Below the pieces are notes generated by a model, which saw nothing but the letters and a program-made list of their open reading frames with translations, did no database searches and was not told where the DNA came from. From the NCBI GenBank assembly GCA_900660155.1, contig CABFPE010000558.1, positions 69,033 through 92,252 on the forward strand: a stretch of DNA of 23,220 bases, in the 5' to 3' direction. This stretch comes from Hofstenia miamia (Eukaryota; Xenacoelomorpha; Acoela; Hofsteniidae). A program made the translations under genes and the position numbers. Below are positions 1 through 9,731 of the stretch, one piece after another; the stretch's first letter is position 1, and each line of letters begins with the position of its first letter.

Positions 1-378
1 CCGCTGTCACTCTACTTCCATGCCTGTGATCTCCTTCTGTTCAATCGACTACTGACTCGCAAATTGGATCTTGATCCTTTTGATTTCATTAAGTTCTCTA
101 ATTCCTGCTGCACTCACTCTGATGATGTTGTCACCTTCTCCATTCATCGTACAAAGAAACATCGCACCCTTCACTCGTTTTTCAATCGTGCTTGTATTGC
201 TGCTAATTACATCTTGACTCGCTGCCCTTCAACAGCGATTGATTTCTTTTCCCCGCCACCAACCTTCAAGAAATCTTTGATGGCTTTCCTCTTTGCTGAG
301 CCCTTCTCCAACTTCGCCTACTCTTCAATTTGCTCCTATTTCATCTCCTGCGACTGTCCTTGCTGCCGCAAATCTTGA
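1..378 (+). pseudogene. C-terminal part of LINE ORF2 (partial, left edge)
   Basis: This frame is open from base 1 to a TGA at 376-378, 125 codons. It matches the region after the reverse transcriptase in CR1/Jockey ORF2: a hydrophobic stretch (FHACDLLLFNRLL), an acidic link (DLDPFDF), a Thr-Lys-Lys-His patch, then SFFNRA and SPPPTFKKSLMAFLF. The last two resemble the usual 'SFF.R...WNSLP...SL..FKK.L..ah.F' ending. A Cys-rich tail (CDCPCC) closes it. The catalytic domains lie outside the window. No stop interrupts the visible part, so the frame may be fairly young, but a whole element is not shown. The - strand LINE at 20120-22720 has a homologous stretch near its 3' end. Confidence 0.7.
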
Positions 379-455
379 CTTGGTTTTATTTTTTGTTGTG
401 TATGCCTTCAGCGGCTAATAAAGTCATTGATTACTATTATTATTATTATTATTAT
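1..455 (+). mobile_element. 3' end of a CR1/Jockey-like LINE with (TTA)n tail
   Basis: A 5'-truncated or edge-cut non-LTR retrotransposon. An open frame runs from the window edge to 378. It is followed by a short 3' UTR (379-430) containing a TGCCTTCAGCGG motif at 403, an AATAAA at about 418, and a (TTA)n microsatellite tail (431-455). The same terminal motif and tail recur on the + strand at 22984-23030, so both are 3' ends of one family. Simple-repeat tails are normal for CR1-like LINEs. The clade name is inferred from the C-terminal protein pattern. Confidence 0.75.
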
Positions 456-1310
456 ATCAGGCCTTGTAATAAATTTTGAATATAATAGTAGATATGCTTG
501 AGAATTCTAAGGATAAAATTTCTATGTGAGAAAAAATTGTTGTAGTTAGACATGTTATAAGAATTAGCAATGATGTTTAGGATAATAATTAGAATAGATA
601 TATTAATTTCTTCATATTAATACATGCAGTATTTTGCAATGAAAATGTATGATTAGAATAATATATTATTAGTAATGAATAGAACTAATTGCATTTCCTT
701 ATAATTGATCATGTATATTCATTATGGGCCAATGTTTTCATTTTAACTGGTAGGATTTTTTTGTTGCAACTATTGCACTGAGGTTGAAAGGATTTTAGTA
801 AACAGCTGTTGACTCAAATATTGAGTATGAAAATTTGATTCTCTACTACAAAAATTACACATTCTTTCAGCTCTTTGAATTATGTTACTCAGATAACTAG
901 AATCCTTTACAAAGCAGAGACATGCAATGATGAAAATATATTCAGTTAAATCTATTTATCCTTACAAGAATTCCATCATCAAAATTGTATATTGTTTCAA
1001 TTCCAGGACTGCTAATATAAGTTCCAGTTTCCAATTGAAAAATTGTTTTCCTTATAGCATGATGAAGTATTTAAGAAATTATTAGCATATTTTGAACACT
1101 TGTAGTTTTCAGTCTGTTCCTTCAGCAATGCTGATTAGAAAATGATTGCTTCTAGTTCCCAATCTATTAGTATATGCAAACACACATTTAATATTACAGT
1201 GTACAGCCAATTAAAGTCAGTCTACTGCAGACATTTGAATTATATATTCATTCCTTCCAATTCATATACTAGATTCAGAATTTTAGTGAATATATGTTTA
1301 AATGATCATA
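456..1310. other. AT-rich intergenic DNA, nothing identified
   Basis: No coding pattern, RNA gene or terminal repeat was recognised. Short open frames here have AT-biased composition and no family pattern. Confidence 0.6.
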
Positions 1311-1620
1311 AATATGATTGCACATATGATCATATATAATTTTCATTATTTGGGAATACCATTTGAAATGTCCTATTTTTGCTTATTTTCATTTAAGCAG
1401 TTGACACTAAATTCTTAAACATTTGTGAGTATTATTTTCAATTATTATATCAAGACTAGGAATAATATGATTGCACATATGATCATATATAATTTTCATT
1501 ATTTGGGAATACCATTTGAAATGTCCTATTTTTGCTTATTTTCATTTAAGCAGTTGACACTAAATTCTTAAACATTTGTGAGTATTATTTTCAATTATTA
1601 TATCAAGACTAGGAATAATA
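1311..1620. repeat. Perfect 153-bp tandem duplication (two copies)
   Basis: Bases 1311-1463 repeat exactly as 1464-1616, and the match carries on for four more bases (AATA) before diverging at 1621. I saw no mismatch between the copies. Each unit starts AATATGATTGCAC, contains the palindrome ATATGATCATAT and ends CAAGACTAGGAAT. Perfect identity in otherwise decayed DNA implies a recent event or an assembly duplication. Confidence 0.95.
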
Positions 1621-1690
1621 ATTTTCGGCATTGCCAAAGAATGCCCAAAAATGCCATTTTTGCACCAATGCCAGAAATGCTGAAAATTGC
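1621..1690. repeat. Clustered AATGCC/GGCATT motifs
   Basis: Within 70 bases AATGCC or a near variant occurs about five times (GGCATTGCC, GAATGCCC, AAATGCC, CAATGCC, AAATGC). Short repeated hexamers like this often sit just inside the ends of hAT elements, where transposase binds. Because a hAT-like coding remnant follows, this may be that element's left subterminal region. No matching right end was found. Confidence 0.35.
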
Positions 1691-1853
1691 TTCTTAGCCA
1701 AGCTAATTGGTTAGCAAACAACATTGAGTGATTTGGTAATCTGTCAGCATGACGCATTGTTAACAAAAGCAATGCAGCTTTGTGTGTATTCTCATTAGCA
1801 TATATTGTGCACTGTGCCATAATTGCATATATCTACTGTCACGGTTGTAATTT

Positions 1854-2493
1854 GTGTTGCTGCGCCATAGAAATGCCTGCAAATGCTCAAGCTTGTCTTT
1901 GTTGAAGCAAATTGTCAAAAAACATGTTTGTATGAAGATTCTGGAAACGAAGCACGACTGCCAGGAAGTATTTTGTTCAATTTGCTTGTCAGGCTTGAAA
2001 GTCTACAAGACTATGCATGTCCCAGATCATTTGAAATCTGTGAAACACTTAAGGTCATTAGACTTGAATGACCGGCCCAACAGAATATTGTCCTGCAACC
2101 AGAGAAGAAACAGAAAGTGGACGATTTCAACATTCATTTAGCAGATGTGTGGATTTCTGCAAGGTTACCAGCAAAGTTTGCTGGTTATTATTTTAGCTTC
2201 AACAAAACAGATTTGGCGAATTGTCTGCAACTGGTGTAAACAGACCATACCTGGTGGAGCTGACATGTCAAGCCGCATTACCTACCACCACTATTGTTCA
2301 ACAATGAATCATGCCTGCACTGGGCCGACTAAGCCTTTTACATGACTTCTCCAAATTCCGTCTGTTTGTAACAGACGCCGTTTCGTACAAAATATCTGCT
2401 GGAAAGGGCTCTAAAAGAATGTTTCAGAATTTATTGCACATAACTTGTTACACGCATCTGCTGTTGCGTGTTTGCATTGAGGTTGCTAATTAG
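1854..2493 (+). pseudogene. Decayed CGGBP1-like / hAT transposase remnant
   Basis: This is a coding remnant spread over three frames. Frame 1 (1854 to about 2080) carries a C2H2-like finger: CSIC, then HVPDHLKSVKH, then LRSL, as in the BED/U1-type finger of CGGBP1-like proteins. After a frameshift, 2084-2239 reads on with KKQKVDDFNIHLADVWISARLP, and then 2145-2310 gives PGGADM and, in yet another frame, HYLPPLLFNNE; both resemble the GG-I-P ... YLP segment of that family. Finally 2311-2493 reads FRLFVTDAVSYKISAGKG, then HITCYTH, a pattern typical of hAT transposases ('D.a.Ym.kAgk...HvTC.aH'). The fragments are in the expected order but the catalytic core is missing. It is certainly non-functional. 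Family assignment is from motif pattern only. Confidence 0.6.
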
Positions 2494-3222
2494 ATTTAAA
2501 TTTGAGTGCTTCCAGAAGTTTAGTAGGTATGCACAATAAAATGCAATTCAGGTTTAACAAATATTTTCATACAATAAATTTGTAATTGAAACCACTCAAC
2601 TCTATACATTTTCACAGGAGGAATGCTGCATTCCTACACATGCTACATCCTTGAGATAAGATGTCTATTTGCTTAAATAATAAATTAAGTAACATTATCG
2701 AATTTACATAATGCTATAAACAATATAACTTGGAATTATAACTTTTGTTTCATCAAAAGCATTCTATTTAAAATGAGTAATTATTCTGTTGATTTACATG
2801 CATCTCAGCAAGTATTTAATAAATTGGAATTTAGAATGCTTCCTTACTAAAACACTGAGATTGTTTCAGAAGTAGCTCAGCTAATGGTATTGAATTTGTT
2901 TTGCATTTGAACATCCTGCTGATGGAGTGCTTTTGAGCACCTGAAGACAAAATTTCAAGCATGCTGATGAAGATCTTCAATTTTCTGAAGCAATTCTGCT
3001 GAAATGCCAAATTCCTTAAATGTTATTAGGAATGTCAAACATTCATCCTTAACAGTTAGGTCATTTGAAGTGCCTGCATTGTGAATTTATGTAACATAAA
3101 CTAAATATGTGTAAGTCAGAGGAAAATATAACTATCATTATGATGGCTAACGAATGATAATACTCTGCCATAACCATTATTGCTACCTCGTCCACCTAAC
3201 AAAAACTATTAATTTGTACTAG
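2494..3222. other. AT-rich intergenic DNA, nothing identified
   Basis: Stretches such as 2860-3010 are slightly richer in GC, but no frame there resembles a known family and no terminal repeats were found. Confidence 0.5.
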
Positions 3223-3223
3223 G

Positions 3224-3231
3224 ATTCTTTA
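3224..3231. repeat. Left target-site duplication ATTCTTTA
   Basis: Exact 8-bp direct repeat of 3510-3517, immediately outside the left end of the hAT-type element. Confidence 0.75.
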
Positions 3232-3509
3232 CAAGGCCGTGTGTAATGAGGCATGGCCCTCCCTTTTGGGCCACATTGCCCCCTTCCTTCCGGTATCCTG
3301 GATACAAAACTCCATAGTATTAATTCTGATATTCTGTAACTAAGATAGAGTGCATATATTTAATTAAAATATTTATAATACTAATTCCATTCTATTTGAA
3401 AATTGAATGAAAAAGTGCGAAACTGTTTCATATGAATAAACTACGATTAATTTATTAAACTTTTCAGCCATGCCCCTCTCCTAACTTGCAAATGTGAGCC
3501 ACGGGCCTG
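3232..3509. mobile_element. Non-autonomous hAT-type element (MITE-like, 278 bp)
   Basis: The left end reads CAAGGCCGTG and the right end, read inward on the other strand, CAGGCCCGTG, so 8 of 10 terminal bases are inverted-repeat matches. The element is flanked by an exact 8-bp duplication ATTCTTTA (3224-3231 and 3510-3517); the match is 9 bp if a G shared with the right end is counted. An 8-bp target duplication with CA..G-type ends is diagnostic of the hAT superfamily. The ends are GC-rich (GGCCCTCCC, GGGCCAC), unlike the surroundings. No coding frame lies inside, so it would have needed a transposase in trans. Confidence 0.75.
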
Positions 3510-3517
3510 ATTCTTTA
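3510..3517. repeat. Right target-site duplication ATTCTTTA
   Basis: Exact copy of 3224-3231, immediately outside the right end of the hAT-type element. Confidence 0.75.
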
Positions 3518-4030
3518 TTTAAATATGCACTTATGAAAATTTTTTGGGAACCTTGGAATTTTTATATTATTTCTAGGGGAAATAATGACAACATTCTTCA
3601 AAAATAGTTGCTTATGACCAGTAAAACAACAATTTTTTTTAATTGGTGGAATTTTTCTAAAAAGATTTAATGACGATTTATTGGAATCTGAATACTGTTC
3701 ATCATTGCTTAGAATTGACATTTTCTCAAACATCAAATATAATCCTCCTACTACTTCACTAAAAAATTGGGTAACTCTTTAATAACTGCATTTCAGATAT
3801 TTTTCTTTGTTATTTAAACCTTTAACAAAATCCTGCAAAATATATGCCTCCTAAAGAAACTATAATGATACTTGACATAATTTTTAAAAAAATACTTTCT
3901 TAATAACCTAAAATTATCAAGTAATATTACTAAGCTACATAAATTTATAGTTTATTCCTCTAAAAGAATATTTACAAACATGCTCATGTAGTCTTTTCAT
4001 TTGAAAAAATTTAAAAGGTCCTACACACTA
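3518..4030. other. AT-rich intergenic DNA, nothing identified
   Basis: A 73-codon open frame on the - strand (3515-3736) shows only Lys/Phe/Asn-rich composition and no family pattern. Confidence 0.5.
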
Positions 4031-4831
4031 CAGTTGGAATCGGGTACAGAATTTCGAGCCGAAATCGAACCGATTTTTTAAACACGTACCCAAATCCGAA
4101 ATTTCCCAGAATGCACAGAACCTTGCCCGAATGCTACGCAATATGCCTCTTAAAATTTCAAACAAATAATTTATTGTTCTCGTTTTAGACTTTGAGTGCA
4201 CTGCTTATAATATTAAACCCCACTCTTCGGTTGTTTGCTGATAGAAAAAGTAATCTAATGAATATTAGAAATAATGTTAAAGGAACTGATTGTTTTACTA
4301 TTTTTGTTAATACAAACATTGTCAATCCTTTAAATGTCAAAAACTGAATCAACGTGAAACCAGTTGAGATAGATATGAATTTTTTAAAACAATTTTCTCA
4401 AAACATCAACGTGTGTATATGATAAAATACTAGTTAAAACTTTGGTTTTTTGTAATTCATAAAAATATAATTCAGCAAATGATCTCACATACTCTAGCTG
4501 CATCAGCCTTTTCAATAAATCAAGGTAAAAAGTGAATTCGTATGCTCAAAATACATAAAATAATTGTAATGTCAACAGCAAAATTGATGATTAAATTCGC
4601 TGCTTTTATAGCAAAATTTAAAATGAATGAAAATTTATTAACTCAAAAACATCATTACAAAACACAAAACAAGCACAACAAGACAAAAATGAAAAAAAAG
4701 AGTTTCGTTTTCCCGGAATATGTGGTCTTACCCGAAATCATACCAAATTTTTGTAAGATTTTGTACCCAAAACTGAATCAAGCTGGACCAAACTGAACCA
4801 AACCGTCGTTTCTCACAAACTGATTCCAACT
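4031..4831. mobile_element. Possible inverted-repeat element with CCGAA-rich ends
   Basis: A 10-bp inverted repeat, AGTTGGAATC (4032-4041) and GATTCCAACT (4822-4831), brackets about 800 bases. Both ends are rich in short motifs (CCGAAAT, CGAACCG, GGGTACA at the left; CCCGAAATC, TGTACCCA, GAACCAAACCG at the right), unlike the AT-rich middle, as in subterminal regions of hAT-type elements. No clean target duplication was found, so the borders are uncertain. The 84-codon frame inside (4542-4796) is Lys/Asn-rich and looks like chance. Confidence 0.35.
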
Positions 4832-6279
4832 TGGCTCCCCACATTGATGATTATTCTAAAGCATTATAATCATATCCCTACATATCAAAAACATGTTGAA
4901 CACCCTCAAGGAAATAAGCACATCATGCTTCTGCAATAAACCCAAAGGATATTTATGATATTTGATGTCCAAGTTCTAAGTTTTTTGGGAGAAAATTTAC
5001 CCATCTAGCTAAAATTGAAAGAGGTTTTTCCAAATGACATTGTCAGCTTTAATTGGAGACAGTTCAATGCAATTGCAGTTATGTTTTTCTTGCTAGATAC
5101 ATAACCTCAGTTGTAAATGAAATTCCTTAATAGAATAAAGTGTAGCATTTATTTTCTTAAATAATTTAATATTAATATTAATAATATTAATAATAACTAT
5201 GTACATTTTATGGCTGAATGCACAATGATAAAACGAAAATGGCAAAGTACATTCTTCATCCTACAATAATGTTTACAATTCATTTTTTAAATGCAACAAT
5301 ATCATGAAAATTTCAAAACAATGAAGACACACACACTATTTCCAAAAGGACTCTAAAAAAATTTTATGCTTAAGAGAAATTTGAGAAAAATTGAATTTGA
5401 CCATAAAATAATTATTAAATCTTCATACATGGCAAATAATGTATCAAATAAGCAAATCATTACTTGAAATAATGTATGTTGATGGTTAGAGAATGTTGAA
5501 TTTTTCCAGTTCAGTGAAGTGCCAGTTGGAAGATTTCAGCCATCATTCAAATTGAATGGTATTATTTTCAATAAAAATTGTTGCTCTAAATATGTACATT
5601 ATTATTAGCAAGTGTCAAAAATTTATTTTGCAAATCATGCTTATTTTGCTGTGAACTGCCACTTATCAGAAGAGTTTGTGTTCAATTAACACACTACTGA
5701 ATAAACAAAAACAAAATCAATTTTAGGAAATATACATTATTTTCTAGGGCCAACTATCAAAATCTTTGCCTGGACTTAGAATCATTCTAGTTGAAATTGA
5801 GATATTTTCAGATATACAAAAAAATTATTATTTCTTGTTAAGCAACATTAGTTGCTTTCTATACTTCCTCTAAATTTCTTGAAAAACACTTTCTGCCAAT
5901 TGCTCTGTCAATATTGCAGTTATCACCATGAAATTTTTTTGGAAAATTTTTTTCCGTTTTTTCACTCTAGTAATCTCTGTGCAAAAAAACCCTATCTTAG
6001 GGGCTCTATTGATTACTAATTGATATTCCCTTCAGAAAATTATCAATGCTTTGAAAAATTGCAAATATCTTACTAGGATATTCATTTTTATAGTCTAACT
6101 TTCTTTAAGCAAAATATTATAAAGTCTTTTTTAAAATCAATTTTCATATTTTTGGAAAAAATATATATACTGTGTAGTTCTAAACAAAATGAGGCAAAAT
6201 TAAATTTTTTACTCAATGAGACTTAATTTAATTTTCTATTTAATGTTAGTGTGGCTCTTTAAAAAAATTAGTCAAGCAA
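4832..6279. other. AT-rich intergenic DNA with simple-sequence tracts
   Basis: Mostly low-complexity DNA. There is an ATT/TAA tract at 5161-5196 and long A and T runs near 5935-5960. No gene pattern was found. Confidence 0.5.
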
Positions 6280-6600
6280 AAAAATATTTATTCTCCCTCT
6301 TGTCATTGATATGAGTGCTGCCTTTAAAACAGTCAACATTCATTTTCCTTTGGAAATTTCACACAAAAGATTGAGCATTTTAATTGTACATTTAAGTTGC
6401 TATCTACATTTCTAAAATATATGTGTTACTAATCTGAGTTTTCATACAATGCTCTTAAATTTGATCTTAGAGTACTACAGGATTCAAACTTAAGCCCCTT
6501 GTTATTTTCTATTTATCTTTGACAATTTCTTTTCCATCTTGACTTTCTACATCCTTTCTACACTGAGTATTAATTAATGGTCACAATCAAGGTATATTAC
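6280..6600 (+). pseudogene. Fossil reverse transcriptase fragment, Jockey/CR1-like
   Basis: From about 6299 the frame reads LVIDMSAAFKTVN, close to the 'LLDLSAAFDTVDH' block that holds the first catalytic Asp of Jockey/CR1/L2 reverse transcriptases. About 60 codons on, across several stops, STTGFKLKPLVIFYLSL lines up loosely with 'GVPQGSVLGPLLFSLYI'. Order and spacing fit, but the sequence is heavily mutated. It is separate from the R4-like element downstream. Confidence rests on the first block. Confidence 0.45.
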
Positions 6601-6802
6601 ATTTACAGAACAATATGGCTGATTATTAGTGTAAGCAAAACAGATGTTCTTTTGTACATAATTGCTGAATTTATTTGCAACTGCTAAACTCTGCTAGACT
6701 TATTGATGGGGCTGTTCAAGCAGTAAGAGAATTTCATTTTCACTGTTAAACTGGATGCTACTCATTCAATAATTAAATATTTTTAAAATTGAAATTTGTC
6801 AT

Positions 6803-7493
6803 GTGTGTCTCCTTAGTAGTTTCATCAATGCCACAGAATTTTATTTTTGAGAAATTCATTTTTCTGTTATCTATGAACACAAAACTAGTTTGTAAAAGAA
6901 TTTCAAAAAGTTAAAATCTCTTTTAAAAGTATATACCATTTACATAATAACATACTCTTCCTCTATAAAATATGAATAGGATAAATGCTATATTTCTTTA
7001 AGGTTAGCAAACAATTTTATTGCCAAATAGTTGCATAGTTGAACTATTAATTCTATTAAAAATTAAGAAACAATTAGTTCTACATGGTAATGGAATTTCA
7101 AGGTAATGGAGTTTCAATGGCTCTGTTACCAGGCATAGATTCTACTTTTTACTAATTTTTACCATCATTTCCCAATATTGCATTGATTTTATTGTAATTT
7201 AAGTCTTAGGCATATATAAATTTGATCAGCATAGCTTCAATCCAAATTTCTGGAATTAGACAGACTCAGATAGATGTGCACAGGCTTAGGTTTAAAATAG
7301 TCAGGGGAGACAGCTTAGCATCACTATTTTTGTTTTTGAGGAACAGAAAGATCAGTGAGATGGCTTTAAAATGCATGTAAAATAAGGAAGATGTTAAATT
7401 GTGAAAATGTGCACCAGTGACAATGATCAGAAGCAAATGTACAAGTGGAGGATAAGCAGCAGGGATAAGACTAGGGAGGCAAAGAGGGTTTAA
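6803..7493. repeat. Patchwork repeat, copy A
   Basis: Collinear with 9041-9731 at a near-constant offset of 2237-2238. Blocks: 6803-6924 identical over 122 bp; 6925-7124 unrelated; 7125-7308 about 93% identical over 184 bp without indels; 7309-7358 unrelated; 7359-7493 near-identical. The unrelated blocks have almost the same length in both copies (200 vs 199, and 50 vs 50). In this copy the second unrelated block encodes GDSLASLFLFL, fitting the R4-like reverse transcriptase that continues downstream. Confidence 0.85.
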
Positions 7494-8530
7494 GCACTTA
7501 GGAGTAATAGAGAGAGATGCAACAGTTCATGAGGAAGGTATTACAGAAGTCAGCATTGAATGTGTTGAACAGCATAGTAACAATTAATAATAGGGCAATG
7601 CAAGTGTTGAGATTCTCAGCAGGAATAGTTAGGTCAAACAAGAATGATCTAAGAAAAGTAGACAGTGAGAATTGGAGTGTACTAGCAGCATAGAGAGTAT
7701 TGAAATTATATTGAAATGTATAGATATTGCATACAAAGCAAATAAGGGATCACTACTGGAGGTCAGTATGGAGCTAAGGACAAAGTAACAAAAGGTGACA
7801 GAAAGTTGGCATACCAGAGTAGGATAGAAGCAGAGAGTTAAACAAGATATAGACAGAAGGTGATACATGGAGACTACTGTAGGAATACAGCAAATTGTGA
7901 CAGAGAAGGAAGCAACAAGTTTCTAGAAAATACAGGAATAGGGGGAAGCAGAAGCACTGATAATGGCTGCACAGGGGTGGACAGTAGGGACAAGCTGATT
8001 AAAGAAGCACATAGACAAATGTAAGTGACACATTAATCCTATGTAAGAAATAGTTGGAGACAGTAAATTATTTGATAGCAGGGTGTGAGAAGCTGGCACA
8101 GAATAATTATATATTCAGGCTTAGGAAGGTATGACAAGGGGTATATTGGCTTTAAGCAGAAGATAGAACATATTAGCATAAGTCACAAGGAGTTATAGAA
8201 AATTAGAAGATTAAAATACTGTGGCAATTTAATACACAAACTAGCAGGGTGATAGAAGTGTGGAGGTCAGACATATTAATAGTATGTAAAGAGGAATAAA
8301 TATGAACAATGATAGATATAGCAAAGGATAAAAATATGTTAAACATATAAAAAGAGTTCTCAGAGATAAAAGGGAAGTCTTGTAAACCTAAAAAAGCTGA
8401 ATTAGACAAAGGAGTAGTTGGAGCATTAGGGGCAGTGAGTAATAAAAATTAAAGATTCTTGGAGGGGTTAGGATTACCAATGTTGGGAGGAGCAGTAGTA
8501 AAGATGGGCAGTGCTGTTAAGAACATCTAG
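7297..8530 (+). pseudogene. R4-like LINE ORF: RT, zinc knuckle, endonuclease remnants
   Basis: In order: VRGDSLASLFLFLRN (7300-7345) fits the RT block 'GIFQGDSLSPLLF'. KCAPVTMIRSKCTSGG (7405-7452) and FKHLGVIERDATVHEEG (about 7488-7538) fit the post-catalytic 'YLGI.E' region; the YMDD segment expected between is absent, so there is an internal deletion. After a 1-base shift, NSIVTINNRAMQVLRFSAGI and LRKVD (7560-7670) fit the 'AIN..A.PVL.YS.GI' thumb. A Cys-x2-Lys ... GCEKLAQNN stretch (8040-8115) is a zinc-knuckle remnant. ILWQFNTQTSRVIEV, then RSDILIV and IDIA (8214-8330), is the endonuclease block, normally RPD...IDIA. GVVGALGAVSNK (8409-8445) and LLRTSRVLRKTL (about 8505-8550) end it. Many stops; not functional. 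Confidence 0.65.
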
Positions 8531-8620
8531 AGTCCTAAGGAAAACTCTCTGATTCAATGAAAACTTGTAAGTTTATTGAGCTGAAAGTCACACCAGCATG
8601 ATACAGTGATAAGGAATGAG

Positions 8621-8645
8621 GTAATAATAATTATTATTATAATAA
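8621..8645 (+). repeat. (TAA/TTA)n tail of the R4-like LINE
   Basis: GTAATAATAATTATTATTAT directly follows the conserved 3' UTR of the element. R4-type LINEs commonly end in short trinucleotide tails. Confidence 0.6.
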
Positions 8646-8754
8646 GTTTTTTATGAAAATAGCAAGGAATATTGTGATACATCAAAAAGAGAGTAAATCA
8701 GTAACAAAATATTGTCTTCATTTTTTAAGTAAACAATTGTTATTATACTTCAAG

Positions 8755-8787
<33 letters not shown>

Positions 8788-9040
8788 ATTACCTTGAAAG
8801 AAAGAACTTCTTTTGATCAACAGAAGAAAATGATTGCAGCTTTTACAAAACTATGAGGGCTAGGTGAATGACATGCCGCTAAAAGCTCTTCTTTGAATCA
8901 TTCCAGTCTTTAGTAATCAATAAGACTATAGTGTTTCAAACCTTGCCAATATATCACCATTGAAACATGTTTATTTTGATTACTGACACATGAAAATGCA
9001 CATTACAAGGCACATAAACAGAAAGCACTTCAACTTAATG
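8646..9040. other. Intergenic DNA with (TA)n microsatellite
   Basis: A (TA)14-type tract lies at 8756-8784. The 67-codon + frame across it (8653-8856) owes its Ile-Tyr repeat to the microsatellite and shows no family pattern. Confidence 0.6.
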
Positions 9041-9731
9041 GTGTGTCTCCTTAGTAGTTTCATCAATGCCACAGAATTTTATTTTTGAGAAATTCATTTT
9101 TCTGTTATCTATGAACACAAAACTAGTTTGTAAAAGAATTTCAAAAAGTTAAAATCTCTTTTGTTTCTTTTTTGATACACCTGATATCCTTTTCTCCCAA
9201 AATATATCTTGCATCATCTCAAATTTAAGCTGTGGAATGTACTGCTGAGCAATTCTAGTAATTGTTCAGCAAAGGTCATATTACAGTAATAATATATTCA
9301 AACAAATTTGTTATTCATTCTACACAACTCTAGGAATAATTTTTTCATTAATTATTTCTCAGTTACCAGGCATAGATTCTACTTTTTACTAATTTTTACC
9401 ATCATTTCCCAATATTGCATTGATTTTATTGTAATTTAAGTCTTAGGCAAATATAAATTTGATCATCCTAGCTTCAATCTAAATTTCTGGAATTATATAG
9501 ACTCAGATGGTTCTTCACTTGCTTAGGTTTAAAATAGTCAGGGGAATCCCCCAAGGTCCTTATGTAGTGGGCTTGGCCAACACCCCTATTATATAGATGG
9601 CTTTAAAATGCGTGTAAAATAAGAATACATGTTAAATTGTGAAATTGTGCACCAGTGACAATGATCAGAAGCAAATGTACAAGTGGAGGATAAGCAGCAG
9701 GGATAAGACTAGGGAGGCAAAGAGGGTTTAA
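9041..9731. repeat. Patchwork repeat, copy B
   Basis: The partner of 6803-7493. The matching blocks are 9041-9162, 9362-9545 and 9596-9731. Its private 50-bp block (9546-9595) reads on from the shared VRG as IPQGPYVVG, resembling a reverse transcriptase 'GIPQG' block but different from copy A. The match stops at 9731, just before the region that in copy A encodes the HLGV block, so this copy lacks the 3' half of the LINE. Confidence 0.85.

Larger units (their letters stand above)
7297..8645 (+). mobile_element. Decayed R4/Dong-like LINE (RLE-type), 3' half
   Basis: Several ordered blocks of a restriction-like-endonuclease LINE can be followed through stops and frameshifts. They run from reverse transcriptase block GDSLASLFLFL (about 7309) to the C-terminal block near 8500, ending in a TAA/TTA-type tail at 8621-8645. 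The last 150 bases can be aligned with the reverse complement of the right-edge element (23031-23220), including ...TAGAGTCCTAAGGAAAAC versus TAGACTCCTGAGGAAAGC. So both belong to one family, this copy much older. The 5' limit is unclear; shared sequence begins as early as 6803. Confidence 0.7.

Noticed and set aside
1560..1820. 86-codon open frame on the - strand
   Set aside because: It overlaps the second tandem copy and the AATGCC cluster; no domain pattern, and its composition follows the repeated motif.
4542..4796. 84-codon + frame rich in Lys, Asn and His
   Set aside because: Composition is what AT-rich DNA gives by chance; no family pattern, and it lies inside a probable transposon.
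7629..8409. Open frames on the - strand (7629-7868, 8203-8409)
   Set aside because: They are antisense shadows of the purine-rich R4-like LINE, whose + strand blocks are recognisable.
8653..8856. 67-codon + frame with Ile-Tyr repeats
   Set aside because: The repeat is the translated (TA)n microsatellite; the flanks show no conserved pattern.
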